Positions 50,898-60,526 of a stretch of 64,000 nucleotides of DNA are shown piece after piece. The DNA is from Labedella endophytica (lineage in GTDB: Bacteria > Actinomycetota > Actinomycetes > Actinomycetales > Microbacteriaceae): assembly GCF_003990045.1 (NCBI RefSeq), contig NZ_RZGZ01000004.1, forward strand, positions 307,536-371,535. The letters are read 5' to 3'. A program made the translations under genes and the position numbers. The first letter of the stretch is position 1, and each line of letters begins with the position of its first letter. Below the pieces are notes generated by a model that was not told the origin of the DNA, made no database searches, and saw nothing but the letters and a program-made list of their open reading frames with translations.

Positions 50898-51877
50898 CCG
50901 CGATCGACTCGGACAAGGTCGGATCGACGACTGGGGGCCAGCCCACGAAGGCTCGCCCCCAGACCGTCGCCACACCGACGGCCCTCGCGGACATCCCCCG
51001 CAGCCGTCCGCGCAGCACGCGATCGCGGATCGGGACGGCTGTCTGGTACGTGGCCGTGACCGTCCTCAGCATCATCACGATCGCGCCGCTGATCTGGACC
51101 CTGTCGACGTCCCTCAAGCCGGCGACCGAGATCCTCGCGGGCGCCTTGAACCTCATCCCGTCCAATCCGACGATCGACAACTATCTGTCGGTGTTCGAGG
51201 ACGTACCCTTCGGGCGCTACTTCGTGAACTCGCTCATCCTGGGTCTCGGCGGCGCGGTCACGAACGTGTTCTTCGGCAGCCTCGGGGGTTACGCCCTCGC
51301 GAAGCTGCAGTTCCGCGGGCGGGCCGGTGTCTTCGCGCTCTTCCTCTCGTCGCTCATGATCCCCGGCATCGTCACGATGATCCCGGTGTTCTTGATCCTC
51401 CGGGGCTTCCCGCTGCTGGGCGGGAACGACATTCTCGGGCAGGGCGGTCTCGGCATGCTCAACTCCTATGCGGCGGTCATCGTGCCGTATGCCGCCGGTG
51501 CCTTCGCGGTGTTCTTCATGAAGCAGTTCTTCGAGACGCTGCCTGACGAGCTCGGTGAGGCCGCGCGGATCGACGGGGCGAGCGAGTTCCGGATCTTCGC
51601 GCAGATCTACTTCCCCCTCGCACGGGCCGGCATGGCGGTACTCGGGATCCTGAGCTTCCAGGCCGGGTGGAACAACTTCCTCTGGCCGCTCATCGTGCTG
51701 AACGACCCGGACATGATGACCGTCCAGGTGGGCCTGTCGTCATTCGTGAACAACTACGAGACGAACTTCGGCCCCCTCCTGGCCGGCACGGTCGTGGCGA
51801 GCCTCCCCGTCCTCGTGGTCTTCATCGTCGCCCAGCGCTACATCATCGAGGGCGTCGCGCATGCGGGGGGCAAATGA
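50894..51877 (+). CDS. sugar ABC transporter permease (MalG/UgpE type)
   Basis: A 327-residue permease coupled to the previous one by ATGA. Six membrane segments start at about residue 45 (VWYVAVTVLSIITIAPLIWT). The EAA loop is DELGEAARIDGASEFRIFAQ (about residues 219-238). The conserved WNNFLWPLIVLNDPDMMTVQ block near TM5 is typical of MalG-type subunits. It completes the heterodimeric channel of the importer. Confidence 0.94.
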   Translation: MTAIDSDKVGSTTGGQPTKARPQTVATPTALADIPRSRPRSTRSRIGTAVWYVAVTVLSIITIAPLIWTLSTSLKPATEILAGALNLIPSNPTIDNYLSVFEDVPFGRYFVNSLILGLGGAVTNVFFGSLGGYALAKLQFRGRAGVFALFLSSLMIPGIVTMIPVFLILRGFPLLGGNDILGQGGLGMLNSYAAVIVPYAAGAFAVFFMKQFFETLPDELGEAARIDGASEFRIFAQIYFPLARAGMAVLGILSFQAGWNNFLWPLIVLNDPDMMTVQVGLSSFVNNYETNFGPLLAGTVVASLPVLVVFIVAQRYIIEGVAHAGGK

Positions 51878-51971
51878 CAGCCCACCCCACACGTTCCAGA
51901 ACCACCATCCGTTCCACTCCGCATCCCTACACAGCACCAGAACCAGTACCAGCACACCGAGGAGACATTCA

Positions 51972-53225
51972 ATGAAGAAGATCACCACCATCGCCGGGAT
52001 CGTCCTGGCCACCGCGAGCGTCGTAGCGCTCTCGGGCTGCGGCTCGAGCGGCGGCGACACCGCCGCGAACGGCGCCGAGAAGGTCGTCATGTGGGGCTCG
52101 TGGTCCGGCGAGCAGGTCGACCAGCTCGAGGCGCAGGCCGCGGCGTTCAACGAATCGCAGGACGACTACGAGGTCTCCTACGTGGCCCAGGAGCTCGTGG
52201 AAGAGAAGCTCCTCACCGCGCTCGCCGGCGGCGAGGTGCCCGACGTCGTGCTGTGGGACCGTTACCAGACCTCCCTCTACGCCCCGAAGGGTGCGCTCGC
52301 GACGATCGACGACTTCGTGGCCGAGGACTCCGTGGACCTCGATGCGTTCTACGAGCCGGCTCTCGGCGAGATGGAGGTGGACGGCGAGCTCTACGGCCTG
52401 CCGCTCCTCGTCGACAACCGGTCCATCTTCTACAACCAGACCCAGCTCGACGAGGCCGGCGTCAAGGCACCCACCACGTGGGACGAGCTCAAGACGGCCG
52501 CCGTCGCCCTCACCGAGAACGACGGGGGATCGCTCTCCCGTGCCGGCTTCGACCTGAGCGACCCGGGACTGTTCAACCAGTACCTCGCCCAGGCCGGCGG
52601 TTCGCTCCTCAACGAGGACGAGACCGAGACCGCGTTCAACAGTGCAGAGGGCCTCGAGGTGCTCGAGTTCTGGCAGGAGCTCATGGACGAGGGCGTCTTC
52701 GAGCAGGGCTTCGGCGAGGGCGCGAACCCGTTCGCCGAGGGCACGATGGCCATGAAGTACGACGGGCCGTGGGCTCTCTCGACCCTCGAGCAGGTCGACG
52801 GCCTCGAGTACGGTGTCACCCCGCCCGTCGCGGGACCGGACGGCCAGACCGGTGCCTACATGGGCGGCTTCGGACTCGTCATCCCCGAGGGTGCGAAGAA
52901 CGCCGAGGGCGCCTGGGAGTTCATGAAGTGGTGGACCACACAACCCGAGAACGGCGTGGGCTTCGGTGAGATCTCCGGCTGGATCCCGGCGAACATCGAG
53001 GCGGCCAACGACCCGTTCTTCACAGACGACCCGCACTACGCCGCGTTCATCGAGACCCTCGAGTACGCCGACGTGCGCCCGAGCGTCGAAGGTTTCTCGG
53101 ACGTCGAGGGCAAGGCCCTCGTCCCGGCGCTCGAGCAGTTCCTCGCCGGCGAGATCACGGCGGAGCAGGCCCTCGACCAGGCGCAGGAGCAGGGCGACCA
53201 GATCCTCGCGGACGCCCGCGGCTGA
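51972..53225 (+). CDS. sugar ABC transporter substrate-binding lipoprotein
   Basis: A 417-residue lipoprotein; the ATG at 51972 follows GAGGAG. Signal peptide MKKITTIAGIVLATASVVAL then lipobox LSGC, with Cys at about residue 22. The mature part is a cluster-1 (MalE/UgpB-like) solute-binding protein: VMWGSWSGEQVDQLEAQAAA, LPLLVDNRSIFYNQTQLDEA, GTMAMKYDGPWALSTLEQVD and GFGLVIPEGAKNAEGAWEFM. It captures an oligosaccharide outside the membrane for the two permeases. A strong hairpin follows, which may uncouple the highly expressed binding protein from the downstream GH76 gene. Confidence 0.94.
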   Translation: MKKITTIAGIVLATASVVALSGCGSSGGDTAANGAEKVVMWGSWSGEQVDQLEAQAAAFNESQDDYEVSYVAQELVEEKLLTALAGGEVPDVVLWDRYQTSLYAPKGALATIDDFVAEDSVDLDAFYEPALGEMEVDGELYGLPLLVDNRSIFYNQTQLDEAGVKAPTTWDELKTAAVALTENDGGSLSRAGFDLSDPGLFNQYLAQAGGSLLNEDETETAFNSAEGLEVLEFWQELMDEGVFEQGFGEGANPFAEGTMAMKYDGPWALSTLEQVDGLEYGVTPPVAGPDGQTGAYMGGFGLVIPEGAKNAEGAWEFMKWWTTQPENGVGFGEISGWIPANIEAANDPFFTDDPHYAAFIETLEYADVRPSVEGFSDVEGKALVPALEQFLAGEITAEQALDQAQEQGDQILADARG

Positions 53226-53234
53226 TCCACGTGG

Positions 53235-53268
53235 CCGAGGCCCCCGGGCGGGTGTCCGGGGGCCTCGG
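53235..53268 (+). terminator. strong hairpin after the binding-protein gene
   Basis: ccgaggcccccgg (53235-53247), loop gcgggtgt, ccgggggcctcgg (53256-53268): a perfect 13-base stem. It may terminate most transcripts or protect the upstream mRNA. Confidence 0.75.
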
Positions 53269-53310
53269 CTCTGCCCCGCTGCATCCCATTCCTTCCCCGA
53301 ACGGAGAATC

Positions 53311-54420
53311 ATGACCAGCACCACCGCCACCCCGTCCACGACCGCCGCATCCGACGCGGAGCCCCTCTGGTCCGCCCGCGCCGACGTCGCGCAGCGCAGC
53401 CTCACCCACTTCTTCGGGACGGAGTGGCCGCAGTACATCGAGAACAGTCACCCCGCCGGGACGGGCGTGCCCGAGACGTTCAACTACTGGTGGCTCGCCC
53501 ACGTGATGGATGCCCGCATCGATGCCTTCGAGCGCACGGGTGACACCGCGTGGCGCGACCAGGCGGAGGAGACGTACCGCAACATCGTCGAGCGGAACGG
53601 CGGGCAGCTCTTCAACGACTACTTCGACGACATGCTGTGGTTCGCGCTCGCGATCCTGCGGCTGCACCACGCCACGGGGATCGACGCGTACCGCGCCGAC
53701 GCGGTCGCGATCTGGGACCACGTGATCACCGAGGGGTGGAACGACGCCGGGGGAGCGAGTCTCGCGTGGCGCAAGCAGCAGCTCGCGTACAAGAACACGC
53801 CTGCGAACGGTCCGCTCGTGATCCTCGCACTCCGCCTCGAGCGCGACGTGCCGGCCGCCGACGCGGGCGACCGCGACTTCCGCGGTTTCGCGACGACGGC
53901 GTTCGCGTGGCTCGAGGACACCCTCGTGGGGCCGGACGGCTTCGTCGAGGACGGCATCAACCGCGAGGGGGACGGCCGCGTCGACACGCAGTGGCGGTTC
54001 ACCTACAACCAGGGCCTCTACATCGGGGCCGCGGTGGAGCTCGCGCGCAGCTCCGGCGACCGGGCGATCCTCGAGCGGGCGACGCGCACGGCGCGCATCG
54101 CGATCGCGGAACTGAGCGACGGGTCCGTCTTCCGCGACGAGGGCGAGGGCGGCGACGAGGGCCTCTTCAAGGGTGTGTTCTACCGCTACCTCGGTGCACT
54201 CGTGGAGGCGCTCGGGGAGCCGGAACGCGCGGAGTTCGACGACTTCGTGCGGCGCGGCACCGATCGCCTGTGGGAGACGGCGTTCGACGGTGAATGGCTG
54301 CGCCCGGCGAACGATTGGTCGGAGAGGACCGACGAGTCGATCCCGTATTCCACGCAGGTGAGCGCGATCATGGCACTCGAGCAGCGCGTGCGGATCGAGC
54401 GCCGCTCCGCCGCCGTCTGA
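53311..54420 (+). CDS. intracellular GH76 alpha-1,6-mannanase
   Basis: A 369-residue GH76 enzyme without signal peptide or carbohydrate-binding module; the ATG follows ACGGAG. ETFNYWWLAHVMDARIDAFE, GGQLFNDYFDDMLWFALAIL with the catalytic Asp pair, VDTQWRFTYNQGLYIGAAVE and LFKGVFYRYLGALVEALGEP are family blocks. With GH125 it should degrade imported mannan fragments in the cytoplasm. It is the last gene of the operon, possibly expressed at a lower level because of the hairpin upstream, and ends at a 68-bp palindrome. Confidence 0.92.
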   Translation: MTSTTATPSTTAASDAEPLWSARADVAQRSLTHFFGTEWPQYIENSHPAGTGVPETFNYWWLAHVMDARIDAFERTGDTAWRDQAEETYRNIVERNGGQLFNDYFDDMLWFALAILRLHHATGIDAYRADAVAIWDHVITEGWNDAGGASLAWRKQQLAYKNTPANGPLVILALRLERDVPAADAGDRDFRGFATTAFAWLEDTLVGPDGFVEDGINREGDGRVDTQWRFTYNQGLYIGAAVELARSSGDRAILERATRTARIAIAELSDGSVFRDEGEGGDEGLFKGVFYRYLGALVEALGEPERAEFDDFVRRGTDRLWETAFDGEWLRPANDWSERTDESIPYSTQVSAIMALEQRVRIERRSAAV

Positions 54421-54466
54421 CGGTTCCGGGCGAGCGGCGGCATGTCCTCGCCCGGTTGTGAGGGGG

Positions 54467-54534
54467 CAGTTGCGTACGCAACTGACATCCGCGCGTGAAA
54501 TATCACCCGCAGGAGTCGGTTGCGTACGCAACTG
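54467..54534. repeat. 68-bp palindromic element, family B, copy 3
   Basis: The ends cagttgcgtacgcaactg are the same at both sides (18-bp self-complementary block, 54467-54484; closely repeated up to 54534). The centre is GTGAAATATCACC. It has the same 68-bp length and central GAAAT(A/T)TCA as copies 1 and 2. It lies between convergent GH76 and gntR genes. Confidence 0.85.
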
Positions 54535-54577
54535 TGCAGGGAACCGAGGCGGATCCAGGACGGGGTCGGGCTGGCGG

Positions 54578-55684
54578 TCAGGCGGCCGGCGGCGCGGCCG
54601 TCGAGGCGCCCTCGACGAATTCCGTCGGGAGGAGGACCCGCTCGGTCGAGCCGGGCGCGGCGATCTGGGCGCGCACCGCCTCGATGGCGCGTTCGCCGAT
54701 CGCGGTCTGCTGCTGGCGGACGTGCGTGAACCGGAACAGTCCGCTGTCGAACGCGGCATCGGGGTGGTCGAAGCACACCACGGAGATGTCGGCGGGGATG
54801 CTCAAGCCGAGTCGGCGGCACGCCTCGCGCAGCATCAGCGCGATGTTGTACTCGCCCGCGAGATACGCCGTGATGTGGGGGTGGGCCACGACGAACTCCC
54901 GCAGGCGCTCGATGTCCTGCTCGGCGCTCGTCGTGCTGCCGGGGATCGTCGAGTCGAGCGTGCGCAGCTCGGCGGTCTCGTCGAGCGAGTGGTGGAACGC
55001 GGCGTGGGCGTGCACCCAGCCGTTGCGGCGTTCCTCGCTCGACGAGACGTGGCTCGCGGCGCTGAGGAAGCCGACGGCGCGGTGCCCGAGCTCGAAGAGA
55101 TGACCGGTGGCGCTCATCGCACCGGAGAGGTTGTCGGATCGCACCGCGGACACGGGGATGCCGTCGAACACACGGTCGAGGATCACGAGGGGGAACTGCT
55201 TCGTCACGAGTTCCAGGGCGGCCGGCGGGATGAATTCGGACGAACTCGGTTGGAGGACGAGCCCTGCGACCCCCGACTCGATGAGGGAGCGGATGCTCGC
55301 GTCCTCGAGGCCGTGGTCGCCCATCGAGCGCATGAGGATGACGGGGTCGTCGACGCCCGCGCCGGAGAGGAGCCCCTCGACGACGCGGCTGCCGAAGGTG
55401 TCGTCGAAGTTCGTGACGACGCAGCCGATGAGGGGGCGGGTGCGGGCGGCGGGGCTCGGCGCCGCAGCGCCCGTGGGGGTCGCGCTCGTGACGAAGGTGC
55501 CGAGGCGCGGGCGACGCACGATGAGGCCGTCGGTGCGGAGGAGGTCGAGCGCCCGCTTCACGGTGATGGAGCTGACGGAGTACTCCTCGGAGAGCTCCGC
55601 CTCGCTCGGCAACTTGTCGCCGACGGCGTAGCGGCCCTCGAGGATGCGCGCCCGCAGCGCGTCGTAGACCTGGCGATAGAGCAT
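54578..55684 (-). CDS. GntR-type regulator with LacI-like effector domain
   Basis: A 368-residue regulator. The N-terminal GntR winged helix (about residues 1-68) shows LYRQVYDALRARILEGRYAV, KLPSEAELSEEYSVSSITVK and LLRTDGLIVRRPRLGTFV. A long C-terminal periplasmic-binding-like domain as in AraR-type proteins shows LIGCVVTNFDDTFGSRVVEG, HLFELGHRAVGFLSAASHVS and DISVVCFDHPDAAFDSGLFR. CGGAGG precedes the ATG. It sits at the end of the mannan locus and probably represses it until an oligosaccharide or mannose-phosphate binds. Confidence 0.92.
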   Translation of the reverse strand: MLYRQVYDALRARILEGRYAVGDKLPSEAELSEEYSVSSITVKRALDLLRTDGLIVRRPRLGTFVTSATPTGAAAPSPAARTRPLIGCVVTNFDDTFGSRVVEGLLSGAGVDDPVILMRSMGDHGLEDASIRSLIESGVAGLVLQPSSSEFIPPAALELVTKQFPLVILDRVFDGIPVSAVRSDNLSGAMSATGHLFELGHRAVGFLSAASHVSSSEERRNGWVHAHAAFHHSLDETAELRTLDSTIPGSTTSAEQDIERLREFVVAHPHITAYLAGEYNIALMLREACRRLGLSIPADISVVCFDHPDAAFDSGLFRFTHVRQQQTAIGERAIEAVRAQIAAPGSTERVLLPTEFVEGASTAAPPAA

Positions 55685-55732
55685 CGGGCGCCTCCGTTCC
55701 GCGGCTTCGGATCGCCCCGGTCGCGGGGCATT

Positions 55733-55750
55733 CGAATGAATATATTGAAT
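55733..55750. promoter_or_regulatory. candidate GntR operator (autoregulation)
   Basis: CGAATGAATATATTGAAT, about 50 bases before the gntR start. Its TATATTGAAT core matches 48306-48315 in front of the secreted mannanase. Confidence 0.5.
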
Positions 55751-55820
55751 CTACAGCGGACGGGCCTGTCGGTTCGTGCCGGCTCGCCTGCCGCAACGGT
55801 GTTTGCGCGGCCCGAGGGCG

Positions 55821-55876
55821 GCAGGTAGGCGCCGAGGGCGCCACCTACACCTGGTGACCTCGATCGGGAGTAGCCC
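55821..55876. repeat. palindromic element, family C, degenerate copy
   Basis: ggcgccacctacacctggtgacctcgatcgggagtagccc-type sequence: the right half matches the complete copy at 46680-46740 (tcgaccgggagtagccc), while the left gggctactc arm is lost. It lies within the 343-bp divergent gap 55685-56027, which otherwise holds the gntR operator candidate and a GC-rich treY leader. Confidence 0.6.
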
Positions 55877-56027
55877 TTTCGGTGGGAGGAGGGGGGCGGG
55901 GGGCGGAGGGTGACGGGTCGGGCGGGTCGGCGCAAGTCCCCGCGCGAGACGGCGCGGGCGGGCAGTATGGGAGTGCACCCGCTCTTGCGCGGCCGACACG
56001 CCCCTCCGACCCTCCTCGAGGAGACCC

Positions 56028-58616
56028 ATGCCCCGCTCGACCCCCCGTTCCGTCCCGCAGAAGACGCCGCGTTCCACCTACCGGCTCCAGATCCGCGAGA
56101 GCTTCGACCTCGCCGACGCCGCGGACGTCACCGACTACATCGCGTCGCTCGGCGCCGACTGGGTCTACCTGTCGCCGATCCTGCAGGCGGAGAAGGGTTC
56201 GGAGCACGGCTACGACGTGACCGACCACTCCCACGTGGACACGGAGCGCGGCGGCGAGGACGCCTTCCGCGCCTTCTCGGCAGCCGCCCGCTCCCACGAC
56301 CTCGGCGTGCTCGTCGACATCGTGCCGAACCACGTGGGTGTCGCCACCCCGGTTCAGAGCATCTGGTGGTGGGACGTGCTCGACAAGGGACGCGACTCCC
56401 GCTACGCCGAGGTCTTCGACATCGATTGGGACTTCGGCGGAGGGAAGCTCCGCATCCCCGTCCTGGGCGACGACGACCCGGCGGACGACGGCGGCGAGCT
56501 CGGCAAGCTCACCCTGAAGACCACGGACGGCGGCGCGCTCCGCCTGTACTACTACGACACCGAGTACCCCGTCGCCGAGGGCACGGCCCCGAACGGCGTC
56601 GACTCCGACCCCGTCGCGGTGCACGCCGCGCAGTCGTACGAACTCGTCAACTGGCGCCGCGCCGACTCCGAGCTCAACTACCGCCGCTTCTTCGCCGTGA
56701 ACACGCTCGCCGCGATCCGCGTCGAGGTGCCGTGGGTGTTCGCCGAGTCGCACGAGACGATCGTCGGCTGGATCCGCGACGGCCTCGCCGACGGCGTGCG
56801 CGCCGATCACCCGGACGGGCTCCGCGACCCGGGCGCCTACCTCGACGCTCTCGCTGACGCCACGGGCGGCACCTACGTGCTCATCGAGAAGATCCTCGCG
56901 CGCCACCGCGGTGTCGCCGAGCGCATGCCCGCCCACTGGCAGACCGAGGGCACGACGGGCTACGACGCGCTCGCGTCGATCGACCGGCTCTTCGTCGACC
57001 CTGCCGGCGAGGAGGCGCTCGACGCGCTCGACGCCCGTCTCCGCTCGGGCGCCGCGTCGTTCTCCGCTCCCGTCGTATGGGCCGACATGGTTCACGACGG
57101 CAAGCGCGAGGTGACGGACGGCATCCTCGGATCCGAGGTCGCCCGCCTCGCCCGCGAGGCCGCCGACGTGCTCGACCCGTCCGTCGGGTCGGCTGCCGAC
57201 GCGCACGAGGCGATCGCGGAACTGCTCGCGTGCTTCCCCTCGTACCGTTCCTACCTCGCGGCCCCCGTCGAGGGAGAGGCGCCCACGGACACCTACGACG
57301 ACGGCCTGAACGACCTCTACACCGCGGCCGACGCGGCTCGTCGCCGTCGCCCCGAACTCGCCGAGACGATCGACGCGCTCGTCCCCGTGCTCTCCGACGC
57401 GACCACCGACGTCGCGAAGCGCTTCCAGCAGACCTCCGGCATGGTCATGGCGAAGGGGGTCGAAGACCGCTCCTTCTACCGGTGGACGCGCCTCACGACG
57501 CTCACCGAGGTGGGCGCCGAACCCGACGAGTTCGCCGTGGACGCGGCGACCTTCCATGCGCGACAGGTCGACCGGCTCGAGAACCTGCCGCTCAGCATGA
57601 CGACGCTCTCCACCCACGACACCAAGCGCAGCGAGGACGTGCGGGCCCGCATCAGCGTGCTCGCCGAGATCCCGGCCGAGTGGGTCGAGGCGCTCGACGC
57701 CCTGCGTGCGGCCGTCGGAACCGCGGACGGTCCCTTCGACAACCTCCTCGCTCAGGCGATCGTCGGTTCCTGGCCGACGACGGCCGTGCTGGCGGACGAG
57801 GACGCGCTCGCCGAGTACCGCACGCGCCTCCACGCCTACGCCGAGAAGGCGTCGCGCGAGGCGGAGACCTCCACCGCATGGACCGCCGCGGACGAGGAGT
57901 ACGAGAAGACGATGCACGCGTTCGTCGATGCGACACTCGATCGCCCCGAGGTCCGCGCGATCGTGCAGGGCATCGTCGACCGCGTCCTCGACGCCGGGCG
58001 CGGCAACTCCCTCGGCGCGAAGCTCCTGCAGCTCACGGGCCCGGGTGTTCCCGACGTGTACCAGGGCAGCGAGCTCTGGGACCTGTCGCTCGTCGACCCC
58101 GACAACCGCCGGCCCGTGGACTACGCCGAGCGCCGTGCGATCCTCGCCGCGATCGACGACGGCGACGTTCCCACGATCGACGACACGGGAGCCGCGAAGC
58201 TCCTCGTCACGACGTCCGCCCTGCGGCTCCGCCGCGACCGTCCCGATCTCTTCGGCTCCTACACGCCGCTCGAGGTCACGGGATCCGCCGCCGACCACCT
58301 CGTCGCGGTCGCGTACGGCGACGGCGAGAACGGCGGCGCGATCGCGCTCACCACCCGGCTCCCGCTCGGCCTCGCGGCCCGCGGCGGTTGGGGTGACACC
58401 ACCGTACGCATCCCGGACGGAGCGTACGTCGACGTGCTCACCGGTCGCGGCGTCGACGGCGTGGAGGAGGTCGCGCAGCTGCTCGACCTGCTGCCCGTCG
58501 CCCTCCTCGCACCCGTCGACTCCGACGACATCATCACCGACGACGCGGACGACTCCGACAGGGACGACTCCGACACGGCCGACTCCACTCCGACCACGGA
58601 AGCAGACCTCTCATGA
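56028..58616 (+). CDS. treY: malto-oligosyltrehalose synthase
   Basis: An 862-residue GH13 enzyme that isomerises the reducing-end alpha-1,4 bond of maltodextrins to alpha,alpha-1,1, forming maltooligosyl trehalose. [20 protein letters not shown] is the characteristic start; [34 protein letters not shown] (region I), [17 protein letters not shown] (region II with catalytic Asp) and YVLIEKILA (region III with Glu) follow. GTTGYDA and [20 protein letters not shown] are TreY-specific. The acidic C-terminal tail ([20 protein letters not shown]) is extra. Coupled to treZ by ATGA. Confidence 0.96.
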   Translation: MPRSTPRSVPQKTPRSTYRLQIRESFDLADAADVTDYIASLGADWVYLSPILQAEKGSEHGYDVTDHSHVDTERGGEDAFRAFSAAARSHDLGVLVDIVPNHVGVATPVQSIWWWDVLDKGRDSRYAEVFDIDWDFGGGKLRIPVLGDDDPADDGGELGKLTLKTTDGGALRLYYYDTEYPVAEGTAPNGVDSDPVAVHAAQSYELVNWRRADSELNYRRFFAVNTLAAIRVEVPWVFAESHETIVGWIRDGLADGVRADHPDGLRDPGAYLDALADATGGTYVLIEKILARHRGVAERMPAHWQTEGTTGYDALASIDRLFVDPAGEEALDALDARLRSGAASFSAPVVWADMVHDGKREVTDGILGSEVARLAREAADVLDPSVGSAADAHEAIAELLACFPSYRSYLAAPVEGEAPTDTYDDGLNDLYTAADAARRRRPELAETIDALVPVLSDATTDVAKRFQQTSGMVMAKGVEDRSFYRWTRLTTLTEVGAEPDEFAVDAATFHARQVDRLENLPLSMTTLSTHDTKRSEDVRARISVLAEIPAEWVEALDALRAAVGTADGPFDNLLAQAIVGSWPTTAVLADEDALAEYRTRLHAYAEKASREAETSTAWTAADEEYEKTMHAFVDATLDRPEVRAIVQGIVDRVLDAGRGNSLGAKLLQLTGPGVPDVYQGSELWDLSLVDPDNRRPVDYAERRAILAAIDDGDVPTIDDTGAAKLLVTTSALRLRRDRPDLFGSYTPLEVTGSAADHLVAVAYGDGENGGAIALTTRLPLGLAARGGWGDTTVRIPDGAYVDVLTGRGVDGVEEVAQLLDLLPVALLAPVDSDDIITDDADDSDRDDSDTADSTPTTEADLS

Positions 58617-60481
58617 CCCGACCCATCCTCGACGTCTGGGCCCCGAAGGCGTCCTCCGTCGTCCTGCTGCTCGACGGCGCCCGCCTCCCGATGCGCGAGG
58701 ACGGCGACGGCTGGTGGACCCCCGAGACGCCCGTCGCTCCCGGCCCTGCACGACGCGACTACGGCTACCTGCTCGACGGTGCCGAGACGCCCGTTCCCGA
58801 CCCCCGCTCGCGCCGGCAGCCCGACGGGGTCCACGGACTCAGCCGCACCGACGACGCGCTCGCATGGGAGTGGTCGGACACGCAGTGGACCGGTCGGCAG
58901 TTGCCCGGGGCGGTCATCTACGAGATGCACATCGGCACGTTCACCGAGCAGGGAACGCTCGACTCCGCGATCGGTCGACTCGACCACCTCGTGGAGCTCG
59001 GGATCGACGCCGTCGAGGTGCTGCCCGTGAACGCGTTCAACGGCACGCACAACTGGGGTTACGACGGCGTGCTCTGGTACGCCGTGCAGGAGACCTACGG
59101 CGGACCGGACGCGTACCGGCGTTTCGTGGAGGCCTGCCACGAGCGCGGCCTCGCCGTGATCCAGGACGTGGTCCACAACCACCTCGGACCGAGCGGCAAC
59201 TACCTGCCGCAGTTCGGCCCCTACCTCCACGACGGCCACGCGAACACCTGGGGCTCCTCGCTCAACCTCGACGGGGAGCACTCGGACGAGGTGCGCCGCT
59301 ACGTGATCGACAACGCGCTCATGTGGCTGCGCGACTACCACGTGGACGGTCTCCGTCTCGATGCGGTCCACGCTCTCGTCGACCACCGTGCCGTGCACAT
59401 CCTCGAGGAGATGGCGGAAGAGGTGGACGCGCTGTCCGCCCACGTCGGTCGCCCGCTCACCCTCATCGCCGAGTCGGACCTCAACGATCCGCGCCTCATC
59501 CGCTCGCGCGAGGCGAACGGTTTCGGCCTCGACGCGCAGTGGAGCGACGACTTCCACCACGCCGTCCACGTCGCGGTATCGGGCGAGACCACCGGCTATT
59601 ACGAGGACTTCGCATCGCTCTCCGCGCTCGGGAATGTGCTCGAGAAGGGCTTCTTCCACGCTCGCGGACTCTCGACGTTCCGCGGCCGCGTGCACGGCCG
59701 TCCCATCGACCTCGAGCGCACGCCCGCGTGGAAGCTCGTCGTCTTCAACCAGGATCACGACCAGATCGGCAACCGTGCCACGGGCGACCGTCTCACGGAG
59801 ACCGTCGACCATGGCGGTCTCGCGATCGCCGCGCTCCTCACCCTGACCGCTCCGTTCACGCCGATGCTCTTCATGGGCGAGGAATGGGCGGCGTCGACCC
59901 CGTGGCAGTTCTTCACCTCGCACCCCGAGCCCGAGCTCGGGAAGGCGACCGCCGAGGGGCGCATCGCCGAGTTCGAGAAGATGGGCTGGGACCCGGACGT
60001 CGTGCCCGACCCGCAGGACCCCGAGACGTTCACTCGGTCGAAGCTGGACTGGGCCGAGCCGTACCCGGCCGAGGGGCCGTTGCCCCTCGACGCGGACGGC
60101 GAGACGCTGCACCCGGACGAGGAGGTCGTGCCCGACGGGTCGTTCGCTCACGTCGCCGGCCACACGATGCGTCGCAGCGATACCGAGCACACGCGCATGC
60201 TGGCGTTGTACCGCGCGCTCATCGCGTTGCGGAAGGCGCGGCCGGAGCTCACCGATCCGCGGCTCGGCCGCGTCTCGGTGGATGTCGACGAGGCCGCCCG
60301 CACGCTCGTCATCCACCGCGGGGAGCAGCGCGGCGACCTCACGATCGTCGTCAACCTCGGTGAGTCGGCCGCGACGCTCGACGTATCCGGTCGCGTGATC
60401 CTCGCGACGGACGGCACGTCCGGCCTCGCGCACGGTGCGCTCGAGATCGGCCCGCGCGCGGCGGCCGTGCTCGCCCGCTAG
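58613..60481 (+). CDS. treZ: malto-oligosyltrehalose trehalohydrolase
   Basis: A 622-residue GH13 enzyme releasing trehalose from maltooligosyl trehalose. The N-terminal domain ([20 protein letters not shown]) precedes [20 protein letters not shown], then [20 protein letters not shown] (region I), [14 protein letters not shown] (region II, nucleophile Asp), [13 protein letters not shown] (region III, Glu) and [19 protein letters not shown] (region IV). Length is normal. Overlaps treY by four bases, so the two-step pathway is made in balance; glgX at 30.8 kb supplies debranched chains. Confidence 0.96.
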   Translation: MTRPILDVWAPKASSVVLLLDGARLPMREDGDGWWTPETPVAPGPARRDYGYLLDGAETPVPDPRSRRQPDGVHGLSRTDDALAWEWSDTQWTGRQLPGAVIYEMHIGTFTEQGTLDSAIGRLDHLVELGIDAVEVLPVNAFNGTHNWGYDGVLWYAVQETYGGPDAYRRFVEACHERGLAVIQDVVHNHLGPSGNYLPQFGPYLHDGHANTWGSSLNLDGEHSDEVRRYVIDNALMWLRDYHVDGLRLDAVHALVDHRAVHILEEMAEEVDALSAHVGRPLTLIAESDLNDPRLIRSREANGFGLDAQWSDDFHHAVHVAVSGETTGYYEDFASLSALGNVLEKGFFHARGLSTFRGRVHGRPIDLERTPAWKLVVFNQDHDQIGNRATGDRLTETVDHGGLAIAALLTLTAPFTPMLFMGEEWAASTPWQFFTSHPEPELGKATAEGRIAEFEKMGWDPDVVPDPQDPETFTRSKLDWAEPYPAEGPLPLDADGETLHPDEEVVPDGSFAHVAGHTMRRSDTEHTRMLALYRALIALRKARPELTDPRLGRVSVDVDEAARTLVIHRGEQRGDLTIVVNLGESAATLDVSGRVILATDGTSGLAHGALEIGPRAAAVLAR

Positions 60482-60498
60482 ACACCCTGCCTCGGAGA

Positions 60499-60526
60499 GC
60501 GGTCGTCACCGGAAGGTGGCGGCCGC
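60499..60526. terminator. hairpin between convergent treZ and DinB-like genes
   Basis: gcggtcgtcacc, loop ggaa, ggtggcggccgc: a 12-base stem with two wobble pairs. It overlaps the last codons and stop of the DinB-like gene. Confidence 0.45.

Noticed and set aside
21838..54534. Interpreting the 68-bp elements as phage or plasmid attachment sites
   Set aside because: No integrase gene is nearby and the copies have palindromic rather than directly repeated cores, so a REP/MITE-like or terminator role fits better.
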